Origin: Nephrocerus scutellatus
Taxonomy: Eukaryota; Arthropoda; Insecta; Diptera; Pipunculidae
Reading direction: 5' to 3'
Length of the DNA: 64,000 nucleotides
NCBI GenBank assembly: GCA_947095585.1
Contig: OX352762.1
Coordinates: 9,093,969 to 9,157,968, forward strand
The translations under genes were made by a program, and so were the position numbers. The notes under the pieces are model-generated. The model searched no databases. It was given only the letters and a program-made list of their open reading frames with translations, and was not told the origin of the DNA. Shown one piece after another: positions 11,007 through 20,821 of the stretch. Every line of letters begins with the position of its first letter. Within the stretch, counting starts at the first letter, position 1.

Positions 11007-11069
11007 CGTGTACGCATTATCGTGCTATTAGGTGTTGACATTTTTTTCAAAGCTTTACAATCTGAGCAG

Positions 11070-11241
11070 CAGAGACATTCAAGACACATCTGTATAGACA
11101 TCTCAACTTTTCCTCTCCGTAATTTTCGAACGCCCAGCGTATTGCATACCCCTTGAGCGTGTGTTGTACATTATAAAAAACAAAACAAAGCTACGCCTTA
11201 GGCCGCAACGGTCTGTTGCGCCAAAATTATTATTATTATTA
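11070..11241 (+). mobile_element. family C LINE 3' end with hairpin and (ATT)n tail
   Basis: The C-terminal coding remnant ETFKTHLYRHLNF (about 11073-11112) and ERIAYPLSVCCTL-like text (about 11135-11170) lead into a short 3' untranslated region. The end is GGCCGCAACGG, GTCTGTTGCGCC (11201-11222), which can fold as a stem, followed by an (ATT)n run. The last 45 bases resemble the 3' end of the SINE at 17.5 and 20.3 kb. Confidence 0.6.
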
Positions 11242-11435
11242 TGAAACTAGCTAACTGACCGAGTACTGAACTCCTCAAATTTGAGTATATAGGGTACAGT
11301 GCGAAAAACAAAATGTTTCTGTCAAGAATTATAAAGCTTAACAAACTCAATCGAATTTTTGATTGCAAATAGCTTTTTTCCATCCGTTACCTAAAAAGAC
11401 AAACTATCATCTCTATCATCACCTATTGCACAAAC

Positions 11436-11564
11436 GGCTTCATAAAATAAATCTCAAAAGAAATAAATCCCAAATTTTGGGACTTGTTTTCTTTTCTTTG
11501 TGAGTTAATTCACTTTCTGGTTTTGAGATTTATTTAATTTTTTTGGGATCTATTTCATGAAGCC
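11436..11564. repeat. 129-bp MITE-like inverted repeat
   Basis: Imperfect terminal inverted repeats start GGCTTCATAAAATAAATC on the left. The complement of the right end reads GGCTTCATGAAATAGATC. The centre contains AAATCCCAAATTTTGGGAC. Flanks are similar (GCACAAAC and GTGCAAAC) but give no clean target duplication. No transposase is encoded. Confidence 0.5.
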
Positions 11565-11574
11565 AGTGCAAACA

Positions 11575-12165
11575 TTCATACTTTCCAAGATCGTAATACA
11601 AATTGGAAAGAAGATCACCACATCCGCTTATGCAATACCTACCTTGAATCAGAGTAAATCCTTAGTGGCAATCAACTTGGTTTTCTGTAGCAACGGCATA
11701 TCTCAACGAACCAACCTATTCACAAGATTGGTGAAAGCAAAGTTGTTGCATTCGATATTTCCAAAGCTTTTGACAGAGTCTGTAATTAATTTCGTGTTAG
11801 ATGGTGTCAAATCAAATGTTCAGCGCATAAACGCTGGTGTTCCCCAGGGTTATCTTTTCGGTCCGACACTTTTTCTCATTTTCATTAATGATCTCTTGTC
11901 CGCTTTTTCTTACCCAATTTATTCTTTCGCTCACAACAACACAGTCAGCTCTTCAAGACCAATGATGTACAATAAACCTCCAAGCTTTAATCATGAAATA
12001 CCCTTGCATCGGATAAGCTGCAAAGCTCGAAACTCTCGGTATGTGCATCAACAACATGCTTCGTTAAAAAGACCACATATTCTTTCTTACCAAAAATGAA
12101 ATGTTTAGATTGCAAGCAGAACTTCATAGACTCAGATCTGGCAACTTTTTTCAAAGCATTTGATT
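11575..12165 (+). pseudogene. family C RT fragment, mutated YADD
   Basis: An open stretch of 180 codons overlaps the MITE-like repeat at its 5' end and carries Jockey/CR1-group RT: FTRLVKAKLLHSIFPKLL, then VLDGVKSNVQRINAGVPQGY (usual GVPQGS), TLFLIFINDLLSA and SFAHNNTVSS. The catalytic box SFADDST of sister copies has become SFAHNNT, so both active-site Asp residues are lost. RT sequence between the first catalytic Asp and VLDG is missing. Recognisable sequence ends near 12165. Confidence 0.75.
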
Positions 12166-12289
12166 TTTTTTTTTATTCTCACCAAGGCTCCACTGGAAGA
12201 CTTGTTATCGTTGCCGTACCTTGAACCTATATGACGAAATTAATTTTCCTCCTGACATAGAAACTAAGGACAGATTTTAAGTTAGTCAA

Positions 12290-12705
12290 ACTACTTATTG
12301 CGAGCCTGAAAGGCGAAGCTAATAATCAGAGGACAAGAAAATTTCCTAGCGTACGTATGTCGGTTTGTCGGTTTGTCGGCTTGTACGTTTGTCCGATTGA
12401 ATATCGCGACTTCTACCAGTCAGAATTTGATAAGCACTTGACTTGCGATGACGTGTCGCGTGTGGCGCGTGTATTTTTTTTAAATACTTGTTTTAAAACT
12501 TGGCTTGCGATGACGCGACGCGTGTCACGTGTCGAGCGTCGCATGTGGCGCGTACAAATTTTTTTATTTTTTAAATACTTTTCTTAAAACGCGTGTGGTG
12601 CGTGTAAATTTTTTTTTAAAGTAAAATTCTTTTAAGATAATTCAGTCCTTAGGCTGAATTACAATTATCCATATGGCGAGCTGAGAAGCTCGCTTTACTA
12701 TCTTA
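12290..12705. repeat. dispersed repeat R3, copy a
   Basis: Begins TATTGCGAGCCTGAAAGGCG. It contains a (TTGTCGGT)n run near 12360, CTACCAGTCAGAATTTGAT, several CGTGTGGCGCGTG motifs and TTAGGCTGAATTACAA, and ends with a perfect stem GCGAGCT-GAGA-AGCTCGC (12676-12693) plus TTTACTATCTTA. Two other copies share both ends or the middle. It is possibly a non-autonomous Helitron-like or other DNA element; no protein and no target duplication are visible. Confidence 0.6.
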
Positions 12706-13339
12706 ATTGCACTAGTACGGTGGCGAGTTACTATCATTACATTTTCTAAAAGATATTAATTTTTTTCTGGGTTAAGAGCAGAAGATAATAAAAATCAAAA
12801 AATAGGACGCAGTGAGTCGTTTTCAACATCTTTTTTAATATCCTCTTACATTTCCGAAAAATCTAAAAAAATATCCAACTTCCGTGAAGTGGTTGGAGAA
12901 TGGCACATCCGCGAACATAGAAGGGTTGCACACTCTTCTCCTGCAACTGCAATGAAAATAAAATCACTTCTTGAAGTTTAACTGTGAAAATGTTAAAATA
13001 ATATATACGGGATTTCATTTTATTTTGTATCATCGGATGTATGTTGTTGCTTTGCTCGCTCAACCCTTTTTTCGTTCCCATGCAGTTGCTTTCTTCATTT
13101 ACTGAACTCCAAATGATATAATGTACCCATATACGAACCTTTGCCTTTTTGTGTGGTTTTCGAATTTTACAACGACAATTCGTTCGTTCGTTCATTGGTT
13201 CAGCGGTTCTTCCGGTTTTTATTTTAGGAATTTATGTTATTGTGGCAGACACGGATTTGCTTCGCGACGTTATTCGAAAAAGAAAAAAATGTTCTCTTTT
13301 AAATTAAATTTAAAACGGGCCGAAATGTGTGGCAACTAA
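12706..13339. other. no recognisable feature
   Basis: AT-rich sequence with short open stretches (about 110 codons or fewer) lacking any domain motif. Confidence 0.4.
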
Positions 13340-15145
13340 CTTTGAAATAAAAGGTTAAATATTTGGCTCAGTAGATTAATTGCTCGGCTGTATGCTTGGC
13401 ACAGCGTTAGCGTTAGAAAAAGGAAGAGAAAGGAGGAGATGTCTTGTGTTATGAATGCCTCAAACCATAGTACATAGCATAGCATAGTGATGTGGGAAGA
13501 CAGAGCTTGGCAGAGCATTCCACATACGTGTTGCACGGCTGAAGAACGAATCCCTGAACTTAACTGGACGTCCGAATATGGGCTTGAGGGTAAACTAATG
13601 AGCATTTAGAGCGCCACGAGTATTGCGGTTGAATTCAATGAGAGGTGGCATACAGCTGGCTATTTCTCTTGAGCACCACTGGTGGAAGAAACGATTAAAG
13701 AGTGACACGCAGGAACCGTTCCAGCGGTGTTCAAGCGAATCTATTGATTTCGCTATATTTGCATCACCGATCAGTTTTATCGCGTGGTTTTGTGTTCTAT
13801 CTAACTGATGCAAGGTAGTTTTAGGCGCACCAGACCAAATATGACAATTGTACAGGCGATTAAGAGACTTGTAGATAGTAGCCAGATCAGATGGAGAGAA
13901 ACATTTCTTGGAACGGGCTAAAAAACCTTAACATTTCGCAGCATTTTTGGCGACGTTAAATATGTGGTCATACCAACAAAGCTAACGCACATACCGAGAA
14001 TTGCGAGATTTTCAGTTTCCTCGATGCAAATGCCATTTATGGATAATAGTATTGGATTTAGGATGCGCTTAGACGACAGGAGACAGCATTGGGTTTCATT
14101 GTATTAAATTCTAATCGATTGTTTTCTCCACATTGTATTATGCTTGAGTTCCACATGAGAATTGGAGGGACGTTCCTCAAACTTATATGAGAAGCTGAGA
14201 GTGCTGTCGTCAGCGAAAGTATGAATTGGATTAGAAGTTACAGATAAGAAATCATTAATAAAAATGAGAAAGAGTGTCGGGGACAAAACAGAGCCCTGGG
14301 GAACACCAGCATTTAAGTAATGAACTTTAGACTTGAAACCATCCAATACAACTTGAATTGAGCGGTCCAAATGATAGCTTCTAGTCCAGTGAAGCAGTTT
14401 ATCATCGACTCCATAAGCACGCATTTTGGACAAAAGAGTTTGATGCCAAACTCTGCCAAATGCCTTAGAAATATCGAGTACAACAGCTTTGCTTTCTCCA
14501 AATTAATGCAGAGAGCGGTTCTACTGTTCGGTGAGATGTACCATCAAATCACCAGTAGAACGTTGCCCACGAAATCCATACTGCTGGTCACTAAGGAGGT
14601 TTCAAAATATTTCTTGAGCTGAAAATTGATCAGCGTTTCTATGACCTTTGAAAGAATGGATGTAAGTGCTTTGGGCCGGTACGAAGAAGGAGACGACGGC
14701 TTGCCTTTTTTGGGTATGGGCTGGACAAAGGCTGTTTTCCAACTTCTCGAGAAGAGTCCAAAAGAATAGGAGAGATGGAAAAGCTTACGCAATTGTAATG
14801 CCAGCTAGGAAGAACACCTCTTCAGAACTAATGGTGAAATACCATCTGACCTAGCGGACTGTGAGTGTTGAAATCTTTTAAAACGAATGAATATCTGTCC
14901 CATAGAGTGGTCAACGCTCTGAGGTGCAGGAAGCTGCAATGGAAGGAAGCAAGCTGCTGAATGCGCAGCAAACATATTGGCCTTGTCTATGGAGCTGACA
15001 ACTGGAATGTCATTATAAATGAGCCTTGGAATCGACGATGAGGCTGTATTTTTGATTCGGCGAATTTGACTCGCCGAAGATGGGCACTGCCATGATTTCT
15101 GGCTCGCTTAAAATTTATTCGGTTTTACTCGGTAGAGTTTACTTA
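13340..15145 (-). mobile_element. family C Jockey/CR1-group ORF2, long 3' part
   Basis: On the minus strand: linker (about 15145-14870), RT fingers (14792-14600; GLFSRSWKTAFVQPIPKKGK, SYRPKALTSILSK), first catalytic box VVLDISKAFGRVWH (about 14505-14450, split by a frameshift), LLHWTRSYHLDRSIQVVLDG, GVPQGSVLSPTLFLIFINDF (about 14330-14230), FADDSTLSFS (about 14215), thumb, then the C-terminal arm LDRTQNHAIKLIGDANIAKS with IDSLEHRWN (13810-13700), FNRNTRGALNAH (13640-13600) and a 3' region to about 13340. Both catalytic Asp boxes survive, but stops and frameshifts scatter through it. It is the most complete family C copy in the window. Confidence 0.85.
14104..14433 (-). pseudogene. family C RT palm with intact FADD
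   Basis: A 109-codon open segment: MRAYGVDDKLLHWTRSYHLD, VVLDGFKSKVHYLNAGVPQG, SVLSPTLFLIFINDFLS, HTFADDSTLSFSYK. This is RT from motif B to just past the second catalytic box. Neighbouring RT boxes lie in other frames, so this is one exon-less piece of a broken polyprotein. Confidence 0.8.
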
Positions 15146-15168
15146 TAAATAAATAAATAAATAAATAA
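15146..15168. repeat. (AAAT)n microsatellite
   Basis: A run of ATAAATAAATAAATAAATAA abutting the 5' side of the family C fragment. It is short and uninterrupted. Confidence 0.9.
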
Positions 15169-15186
15169 GCCGTGCCAGCTGCTTTC

Positions 15187-15765
15187 GATGATCCAAATCG
15201 TAACTACACCACTTTTTGTCTTCTGGAGTTATTTGGTATTCAGTTCAGTTTAAGAACTGAACTCCTTCCTTGTGCTCAGTCCTACTCAGTAACTACACCA
15301 CTTTTTGTCTTCTGGAGTTATTTGGTATTCAGTTCAGTTTAAGAACTGAACTCCTTCCTTGTGCTCAGTCCGACTTAGAAGGTTTTCTTGAATTCTAGGG
15401 CATCGCATCGCATTCTTGCTAGATGACGCTGTCTGAAGTGTGAGTCCACTTCACTTCATGTCCTGGCGTTCGCCTCCAATGCTCCAACGTTGCTTACTCT
15501 CATTAGGTCTGCTTGCCTGCTCCGATGATCCAAACCGTAACTACACCACTTTTTGTCTTCTGGAGTTATTTGGTATTCAGTTTAAGAACTGAACTCCTTC
15601 CTTGTGCTCAGTCCGACTTAGAAGGTTTTCTTGAATTCTAGGGCATCGCATCGCATTCTTGCTAGATGACGCTGTCTGAAGTGTGAGTCCACTTCACGTC
15701 ACGTCCTGGCGTCCGCCTCCAATGCTCAAACGTTGCTTATTCTTATTAGGTCTGCTTGCCTCCAG
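15187..15765. repeat. nested tandem duplications of a palindrome-bearing unit
   Basis: A unit that opens GATGATCCAAA-C/T-CGTAACTACACC occurs at 15187 and again at 15523. Inside the first unit the leading 90 bases are themselves doubled (second start about 15288). Each copy holds TTTGGTATTCAG next to the palindrome-like AGTTCAGTTTAAGAACTGAA; the copy at about 15570 has lost one arm. Long copies are nearly identical over more than 200 bases and continue through GACGCTGTCTGAAGTGTGAG. No coding motif was seen. Confidence 0.85.
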
Positions 15766-17525
15766 TACATGTAGTGGAAGTAGTCGAAGGAATGCATGGA
15801 TCCCTCGAATTTTGTTCGTCACAAGGCCATCTTAGAAGTTCCACTTTTATTAAGTAATGCACTTGCACTTGGTGCATGATAGTGGTAGCCATTTGTCCTT
15901 ATCATTTAACCAACTCACAGTAGAAGAGTCGTCTCCAAAATGAATCGAGAGCAGGACTTTGCTCTGTTGTCTACTCTTCCTTACTGACCTAACTAATTAA
16001 GATCTAGCCTGCCAGCTTAGCCCTTAAACTTTCATGTTGTTTGCATTTTTACCTCATCAAGTGCAAAAGTGCAGATGCAGCAAAGGAAATGTATCAACAT
16101 AATATCCTCCTACAGTGTCAACTTATGTACAATTTTAGAAGCTTCTCTAACTTCTCTATATACACAGCAATCACACTCGTAAATTACTACAAAGCATTAT
16201 GTGTGATTGTTATTATCATGCCATCCAATTAAGCGATTATCCGCACCTGCACACAACACAACACGCTCTGGAACGAGTAATTGAATTTCAACAGATGAGT
16301 GCTTTCGGATTCCGTCCCGATGGCAATATTTTTCCTCGGTTCAATGGATTTTGCATACAGAAGCAACAATTGATTTGTCAATTGATTGGTAATTACATGC
16401 GTCAGTAGTAATCTAAGTAACATCCTGTTTCGTTTTAATTGTGCCACTGCCTGAGAAAGGCACGAACAAATATCAAATCGGCCTGCAGTACGATCGTATC
16501 ACGAGTTTTATACTTAAGCAGTGGCGTATAACACTGAAGGGGACGCAACCCAACATTGATTTAAGTTTAACAGAAAATCTTCCAATGGAAAATCTATTTT
16601 ATTTCCATGAGTCGAGCATATTATGTTGGTTCACACCACTCATCCTTGAAGCAAACTCACTTAGGATTATAAAATTTGTAAAAAATTACGAAAAACCTCA
16701 TTTCAAGATGCAACCACTCGAAAGTTCTAGGTCAGATCTTGAAGAACGGCGAACTATCTCTCAACTATCTCTACAAAACGAACTACCAAGTGTCTACGTA
16801 TTTATCACTGTCGAGCCTCTCTCTAGAGCCCCACTGACATGGCGCGATTCACGATTTCCCATTCAGGGTTAATATTCTACGAGGCGAGAGTTTTCTAAAT
16901 TTCCGCGCCACACAAAAGAAATTTTATAATCAGCAAGTTGTGTCGGGTGGTGTGTTTTTTTGCACCTCCCTTTCTCAATGAGCAGAATCAAAAGGATTTC
17001 ACTTCAGCAGCGAAATTAACGTATATTTCAGCGGCGGCTGATGGCAGAACGGCCTGAACGAAACTTTTCCCTCTCCGGAATGTCCTGGCGGGGGAGGGCA
17101 TGTATGGGATAACTTTATTTGATTTGTTCGAAGGAAAAAAGCGTCTGTCAATGTCAACGAGATGTATACGACGAACGAGTAAGTGGGGTAAACAAGCAAT
17201 TTGCTTGTAGATTAATAAGCTTGCACTGCACATTCCTATTCGATGAAAGATGCTGCGAGGACGAAAGTTATATTATTATCTCTCTAAGGAGAAGAAAACG
17301 TGCTGTTGGCATGAAAATATGAAAATCTATGAAATAAATAGCAGACTCCGTCTTTATTTTACTTAGAAAATCGCTAAACATTGCATGATGTTGCGTGATT
17401 AATTATAAGAAGGACCCTCTAGTATTGTTGTGCACCAATTTAAAATAAGGTCAAGATTAAGATATGGTTGAGGTTTATTTGGTCGGACGGCCATTAGCAA
17501 AACGGGGGGGAATAACAGGTTAGGT
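15766..17525. other. no recognisable element; one unassigned 143-codon frame
   Basis: The longest open stretch is 16441-16872 (+). It starts with GTG rather than ATG and shows no domain, signal or repeat. No RT, gag or tail motif was seen around it, so I do not call it a gene. Confidence 0.4.
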
Positions 17526-17534
17526 AAGATTCAT

Positions 17535-17827
17535 AGTGGGCGCCGTGGCTCAGTGGATAGGAGAATGGACTGCTGAGCAGGGGGTTCATGGTTCGAATCC
17601 CAGTAACACCAAAGTATTTTTAACGGTGTCCCACCTCACGTGAAAGTTCGACAAACGTCCGAGAGTAATAACTTGTCACTGAAAGATTCTCAATTCGCCG
17701 TTCGGATCCGGCATTAAATCGTAGGTCCCCTCCATTTGTGTGGAAAAATATGCATGCTCCAACACAAATGGTTGCGAGAAGTCAGACCTTGGACCGCATG
17801 GTCTGTCGCGCCGATATTATTATTATT
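17535..17827 (+). mobile_element. tRNA-derived SINE, full-length copy with target duplication
   Basis: A 293-bp element flanked by the 9-bp direct repeat AAGATTCAT (17526-17534 and 17828-17836). The head has a Pol III A-box-like TGGCTCAGTGG (17546-17556) and a B-box GGTTCGAATCCC (17590-17601). The body includes AGTATTTTTAACGGTG and AACTTGTCACTG. The 3' end is GACCGCATGG, TCTGTCGCGCC (17792-17812) followed by (ATT)n. It encodes no protein and would depend on a LINE; its 3' end resembles that of the family C LINE at 11.2 kb. It is inserted in the 5' untranslated part of a family B copy. Confidence 0.85.
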
Positions 17828-17836
17828 AAGATTCAT

Positions 17837-18350
17837 CGGAATTGCACGTGGCCGTAACTATTTCTGACTGGTGGCACAGTGCGATCACACCTCCACGCGT
17901 GGCGATCGCCGGAAATTTATCTCCAATACAGAAGCTGAATAGTCGGGCTAGTAATTTCAAAGTAAGGTTGGTGCGAGGCCAATAACTTCGCCCATAAAAA
18001 AAAACTCTATTACTGAACCGCAAATCAGCTCGGATGCACTGATCAATGATGACGACCACGGCAACAAGAAGGGTTAAAGGATACTCTGTTAAAATATATT
18101 AGGTACGGGGAATGGTGTCTTACAAATCAGAATCAGAAAAGCTGCCATGCAAGACATCATGTGCTCGGGGTGCCGTTTCTAGTCAACAAAAGAATACAAC
18201 TCACTGTTATCGGCTTTAAAATAGTAAATGAATGGCTATGCACCCTTCACGTTCGAGGTAAATTAAAGAACATAAGCCTCACAAACGTTCACGCAAATAC
18301 AGAGGACTCCTCTGAGAATTCTTTGAATCAGTCGAACTGAAACTCGTGCC
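17837..18350 (+). mobile_element. family B 5' untranslated region and endonuclease N-part
   Basis: The 5' part (CGTGGCCGTAACTATTTCTG and onward) matches the family B copies at 26.2 and 60.8 kb. The endonuclease start follows, with GGGGAATGGTGTCTTAC, CATCATGTGCTCGGG and CACAAACGTTCACGCA corresponding to the protein text WTGNGV, HHVLG and NVHA. The reading frame is broken. The copy stops near 18350 and resumes downstream at about 19330. Confidence 0.75.
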
Positions 18351-18597
18351 TGCTCTCAGTATAAAAAAAATAAAAATCATTCTGGGGGATATGATCGCAA
18401 AAAACCAACCCATAAAAACTAAAATATTTCATGTAAATTATCCAATAACCTAAATGATATAATGAATTCCAATATAAATGTTGAAAAATAAAAACACATG
18501 CGAAGCACTGCAATCCAACAACAAAGCAACCCCAGTCGTAAAGCAAATCAGCGCTACTCACAGCACACAGTCATTGGTATGGTCGATGCCGCTATTT

Positions 18598-19165
18598 GGA
18601 AGAAAAAATATTTGTATGGGAGCCCCTCGATCCAGCGCGGCCCGATCACCCTCAAGTTTTAACAAAGTTGTTGTCATCGGAAACACATATGTGTGCAAAG
18701 TTTGAATAAAATCGGTCTTTAGCAATTAGGTTAAAAATTGATCACAAGATTCCACCAGCCGGCAAGCCAGCCACGGACGCACGAAGTTAATGTAGAGAAT
18801 TTAAAAATAGGCAGTGAGCCGCAGTATTGACGCAGTACATTGTCACCCATATAGCTTACACTAATGACAATCCCAAAATCCCAAAAAAAGTTCATTAATT
18901 CACAAACTACAACTTTAAATAAAAAGCAAAAAATTTAAAGAAAATCGGGTAAATTTTGTAAAATATTTGTATGAGAGCCCCCCAACCCCAAGGCCCGAGG
19001 GGCGCCATATTTTAATAGATAGTGTTGTCATCGGAGATATGCATGTGTTCAAAATTTCAATAAAATAGGACTTTGAAAAGTGGGTTAAAAATTTATCGCA
19101 AGATTCCACGACAAACAAATCCACAAACACACGGGCACGCGAAGTTAATACAGAGAATTTAAAAA
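18598..19165. repeat. diverged tandem pair of a 'TTGTATGRGAGCCCC' repeat
   Basis: Two copies (about 18598-18805 and 18957-19165) share TTTGTATG-G/A-GAGCCCC, TTGTTGTCATCGGA, ATTCCAC and AAGTTAATRYAGAGAATTT. They are roughly 360 bp apart and quite diverged. This is a generic insect dispersed repeat of unknown class, lying between the two halves of the family B endonuclease. Confidence 0.6.
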
Positions 19166-19329
19166 CTTTTATATACAGTGTATGTAGAGACGTACATGTT
19201 ACTGAGCCTAATTGTATTCCACGATTCTCTGTAATTTCTTAATTCTATTACAATTCAATGCAATGCTCATTCTTATATACGAGTATCTACAGTGCGATAA
19301 AGGATTTCTATTTACATGTTCGTAAAAAT

Positions 19330-19870
19330 ATCCACAAAGCCAAATGGGTATCTCCTGATGGACCTACTCCTAACCAAGTAGAACACGTGTTTTTGGACCG
19401 CCGCTACAATCCAAACATGATGTCAGTACCAAATTACCGTGGTGCCAAAGTCGACTCGGACTACTAACATGTTGGTATGGTGCTCCGAACGCGCATTGCA
19501 TCGTCACGAAAGACTGCTTCAAACTCGAGTCAAAACGGCTACCCTCCATAACGAAGAGACCAGAACAACTTCGGTCAAGCGATGATACCCGTCCTTAATG
19601 CAGGGAGAGTAAGTCCTGTGGCTGAGATATCGGCCGTAGAAGAGAAATGGACACACCTTAAGAGTACTGTTTTTAATATACTGCTGACTCCATCTTAGGA
19701 AGCAGTCATAGGATCGAAACGTGCGATGACGAATGTAAGCTATCGACTGAACTTTAGAATGTTCAAAGCAAACGAGCAAAGCGACAATCTCAGAGAACAA
19801 TCTTATAGAACTGGCTTACGCAGACGATATTGATATCATTGGTAGAAAACCAAGATGTCAATATCAAGCG
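19330..19870 (+). mobile_element. family B endonuclease C-part and YADD fragment
   Basis: Endonuclease end with VSPDGPTPNQVEHVFLDRR and NYRGAKVDSDY (about 19345-19465), a decayed linker (VLNAGRVS near 19600), then the second RT catalytic box LAYADDIDIIGRK (about 19805-19845). Roughly 1 kb of linker and RT between these is missing. This is the downstream part of the copy that starts at 17837, interrupted by other repeats. Confidence 0.75.
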
Positions 19871-20307
19871 TTCCCGAGGGACATTGTACCTGTAAAAATT
19901 CAATTGGAAAATCAATATTAAGTACGTCTAGGTGAGAGCCTGTCAAAAATTTCGGAATCTTTTTTCTACCACATAACCATTTCACCATTTTTCATCGGAG
20001 CACCAAACGAACACATGGTGTGAATATGAACCAAATCCAACCATAAGGACAGATTTTCGGAAATATCTCGACTTCAGGGTCCAAAAAAACCTAAACTAAT
20101 CGGAGCACCAAACGACCATATGGCTTCGAGACGTTCAGTGGTTTAGGGTAGATGAGGCGATATAAAAGCGTTATATCTATGCAGACAAACAGACAAAGGT
20201 AATTATGTTATTAGGCGATGCTTACAAATAGATCCAAGACTTTGGTGTTCAGGAAAATGCGCTCTGATTTCTTAGCTTTCATTCTAGACTCTAACATTAC
20301 GATTCAT
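19871..20307. other. dispersed repeat debris, no gene
   Basis: GGAGCACCAAACGA occurs twice (about 19999 and 20103) in partly similar surroundings, which suggests an old local duplication. No coding motif was found. Confidence 0.45.
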
Positions 20308-20505
20308 AAATAATAATATTCGGCACGACAGACCGTTGCGGTCAGAAAGCCCAGGTTCTTGCGACCATCGTTGTTGTGCATGTATATTTTTGCACACAAA
20401 TGGAGCGGTCCTACAATTTAATGCCGTATCCGAACGGAACGAATTAAGAAGCATTCCGTGACAAGTTATTACTCTCGGATGTTTGTCCGACGGTTTCATT
20501 TTCCT
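20308..20505 (-). mobile_element. tRNA-derived SINE, 5'-truncated, minus strand
   Basis: Read on the minus strand it contains CGGACAAACATCCGAGAG, AACTTGTCACGGAATGC, TCCATTTGTGTGC and the 3' end GACCGCAACGGTCTGTCGTG, then a short (ATT)n tail at 20308-20320. The tRNA-like head with A and B boxes is absent, as expected for a 5'-truncated insertion. Its 3' hairpin is closer to the family C LINE tail than that of the 17.5-kb copy. Confidence 0.8.
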
Positions 20506-20821
20506 CTGTAAAATTTAATGAGGCTACTATATAAAAATTCTGGACAGCTTATGAATATAGATTTGAAAAGAAAAATTTATAAAAAATCAGAGAGCCCCCT
20601 GACCAAAGTGTCTGTCTGACCCCTTCCAAAAATCGTACTTTGGCAAATTCCGTCCAAGTAAGCAGAAGTTCAGAATGTTGTGTATGAAGAGGAGCAGGAA
20701 GAGGAGTTAAAAAAGAAAATGTTACTATGACCAAGGCATAAAGAAAAAGAAGGTCGCAATTCAAAATTAGGAAGGTTTGTGATCGTTTAATAAGAAGGTC
20801 AACGTCTGTGCTCTGATTGAT
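20506..20821. other. no recognisable feature
   Basis: A 98-codon minus-strand open stretch (20549-20845) has no domain motif and probably reflects composition. Confidence 0.4.

Larger units (their letters stand above)
9520..11058 (+). mobile_element. BEL/Pao-type LTR retrotransposon relic, gag to protease
   Basis: A collinear but frameshifted gag-protease region. The gag N-part (9526-9771) is a helical stretch with LKLVSEFQAKERDMF. The middle (9961-10209) has FQKLMQRYDRKRHTVNAF and FADTLDESIRGLKALGS, typical of BEL/Pao gag. The zinc-knuckle region (about 10345-10505) has CPICDQGEH and CFNCLNGNH. The protease region (about 10675-11045) has RALLDF where RALLDS is expected, then TQAFIVPRVTGVHNEF and LSGLALADPAFN. 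It breaks off just after the LLGVD motif near 11040. No LTRs, RT or integrase were found here. Confidence 0.8.

Noticed and set aside
16441..16872. A 143-codon protein on the + strand
   Set aside because: GTG start, no recognisable domain and no supporting context.
17546..17601. A real tRNA gene
   Set aside because: A and B boxes are present, but the cloverleaf is not intact, the unit has a SINE body and tail, and it is repeated elsewhere.
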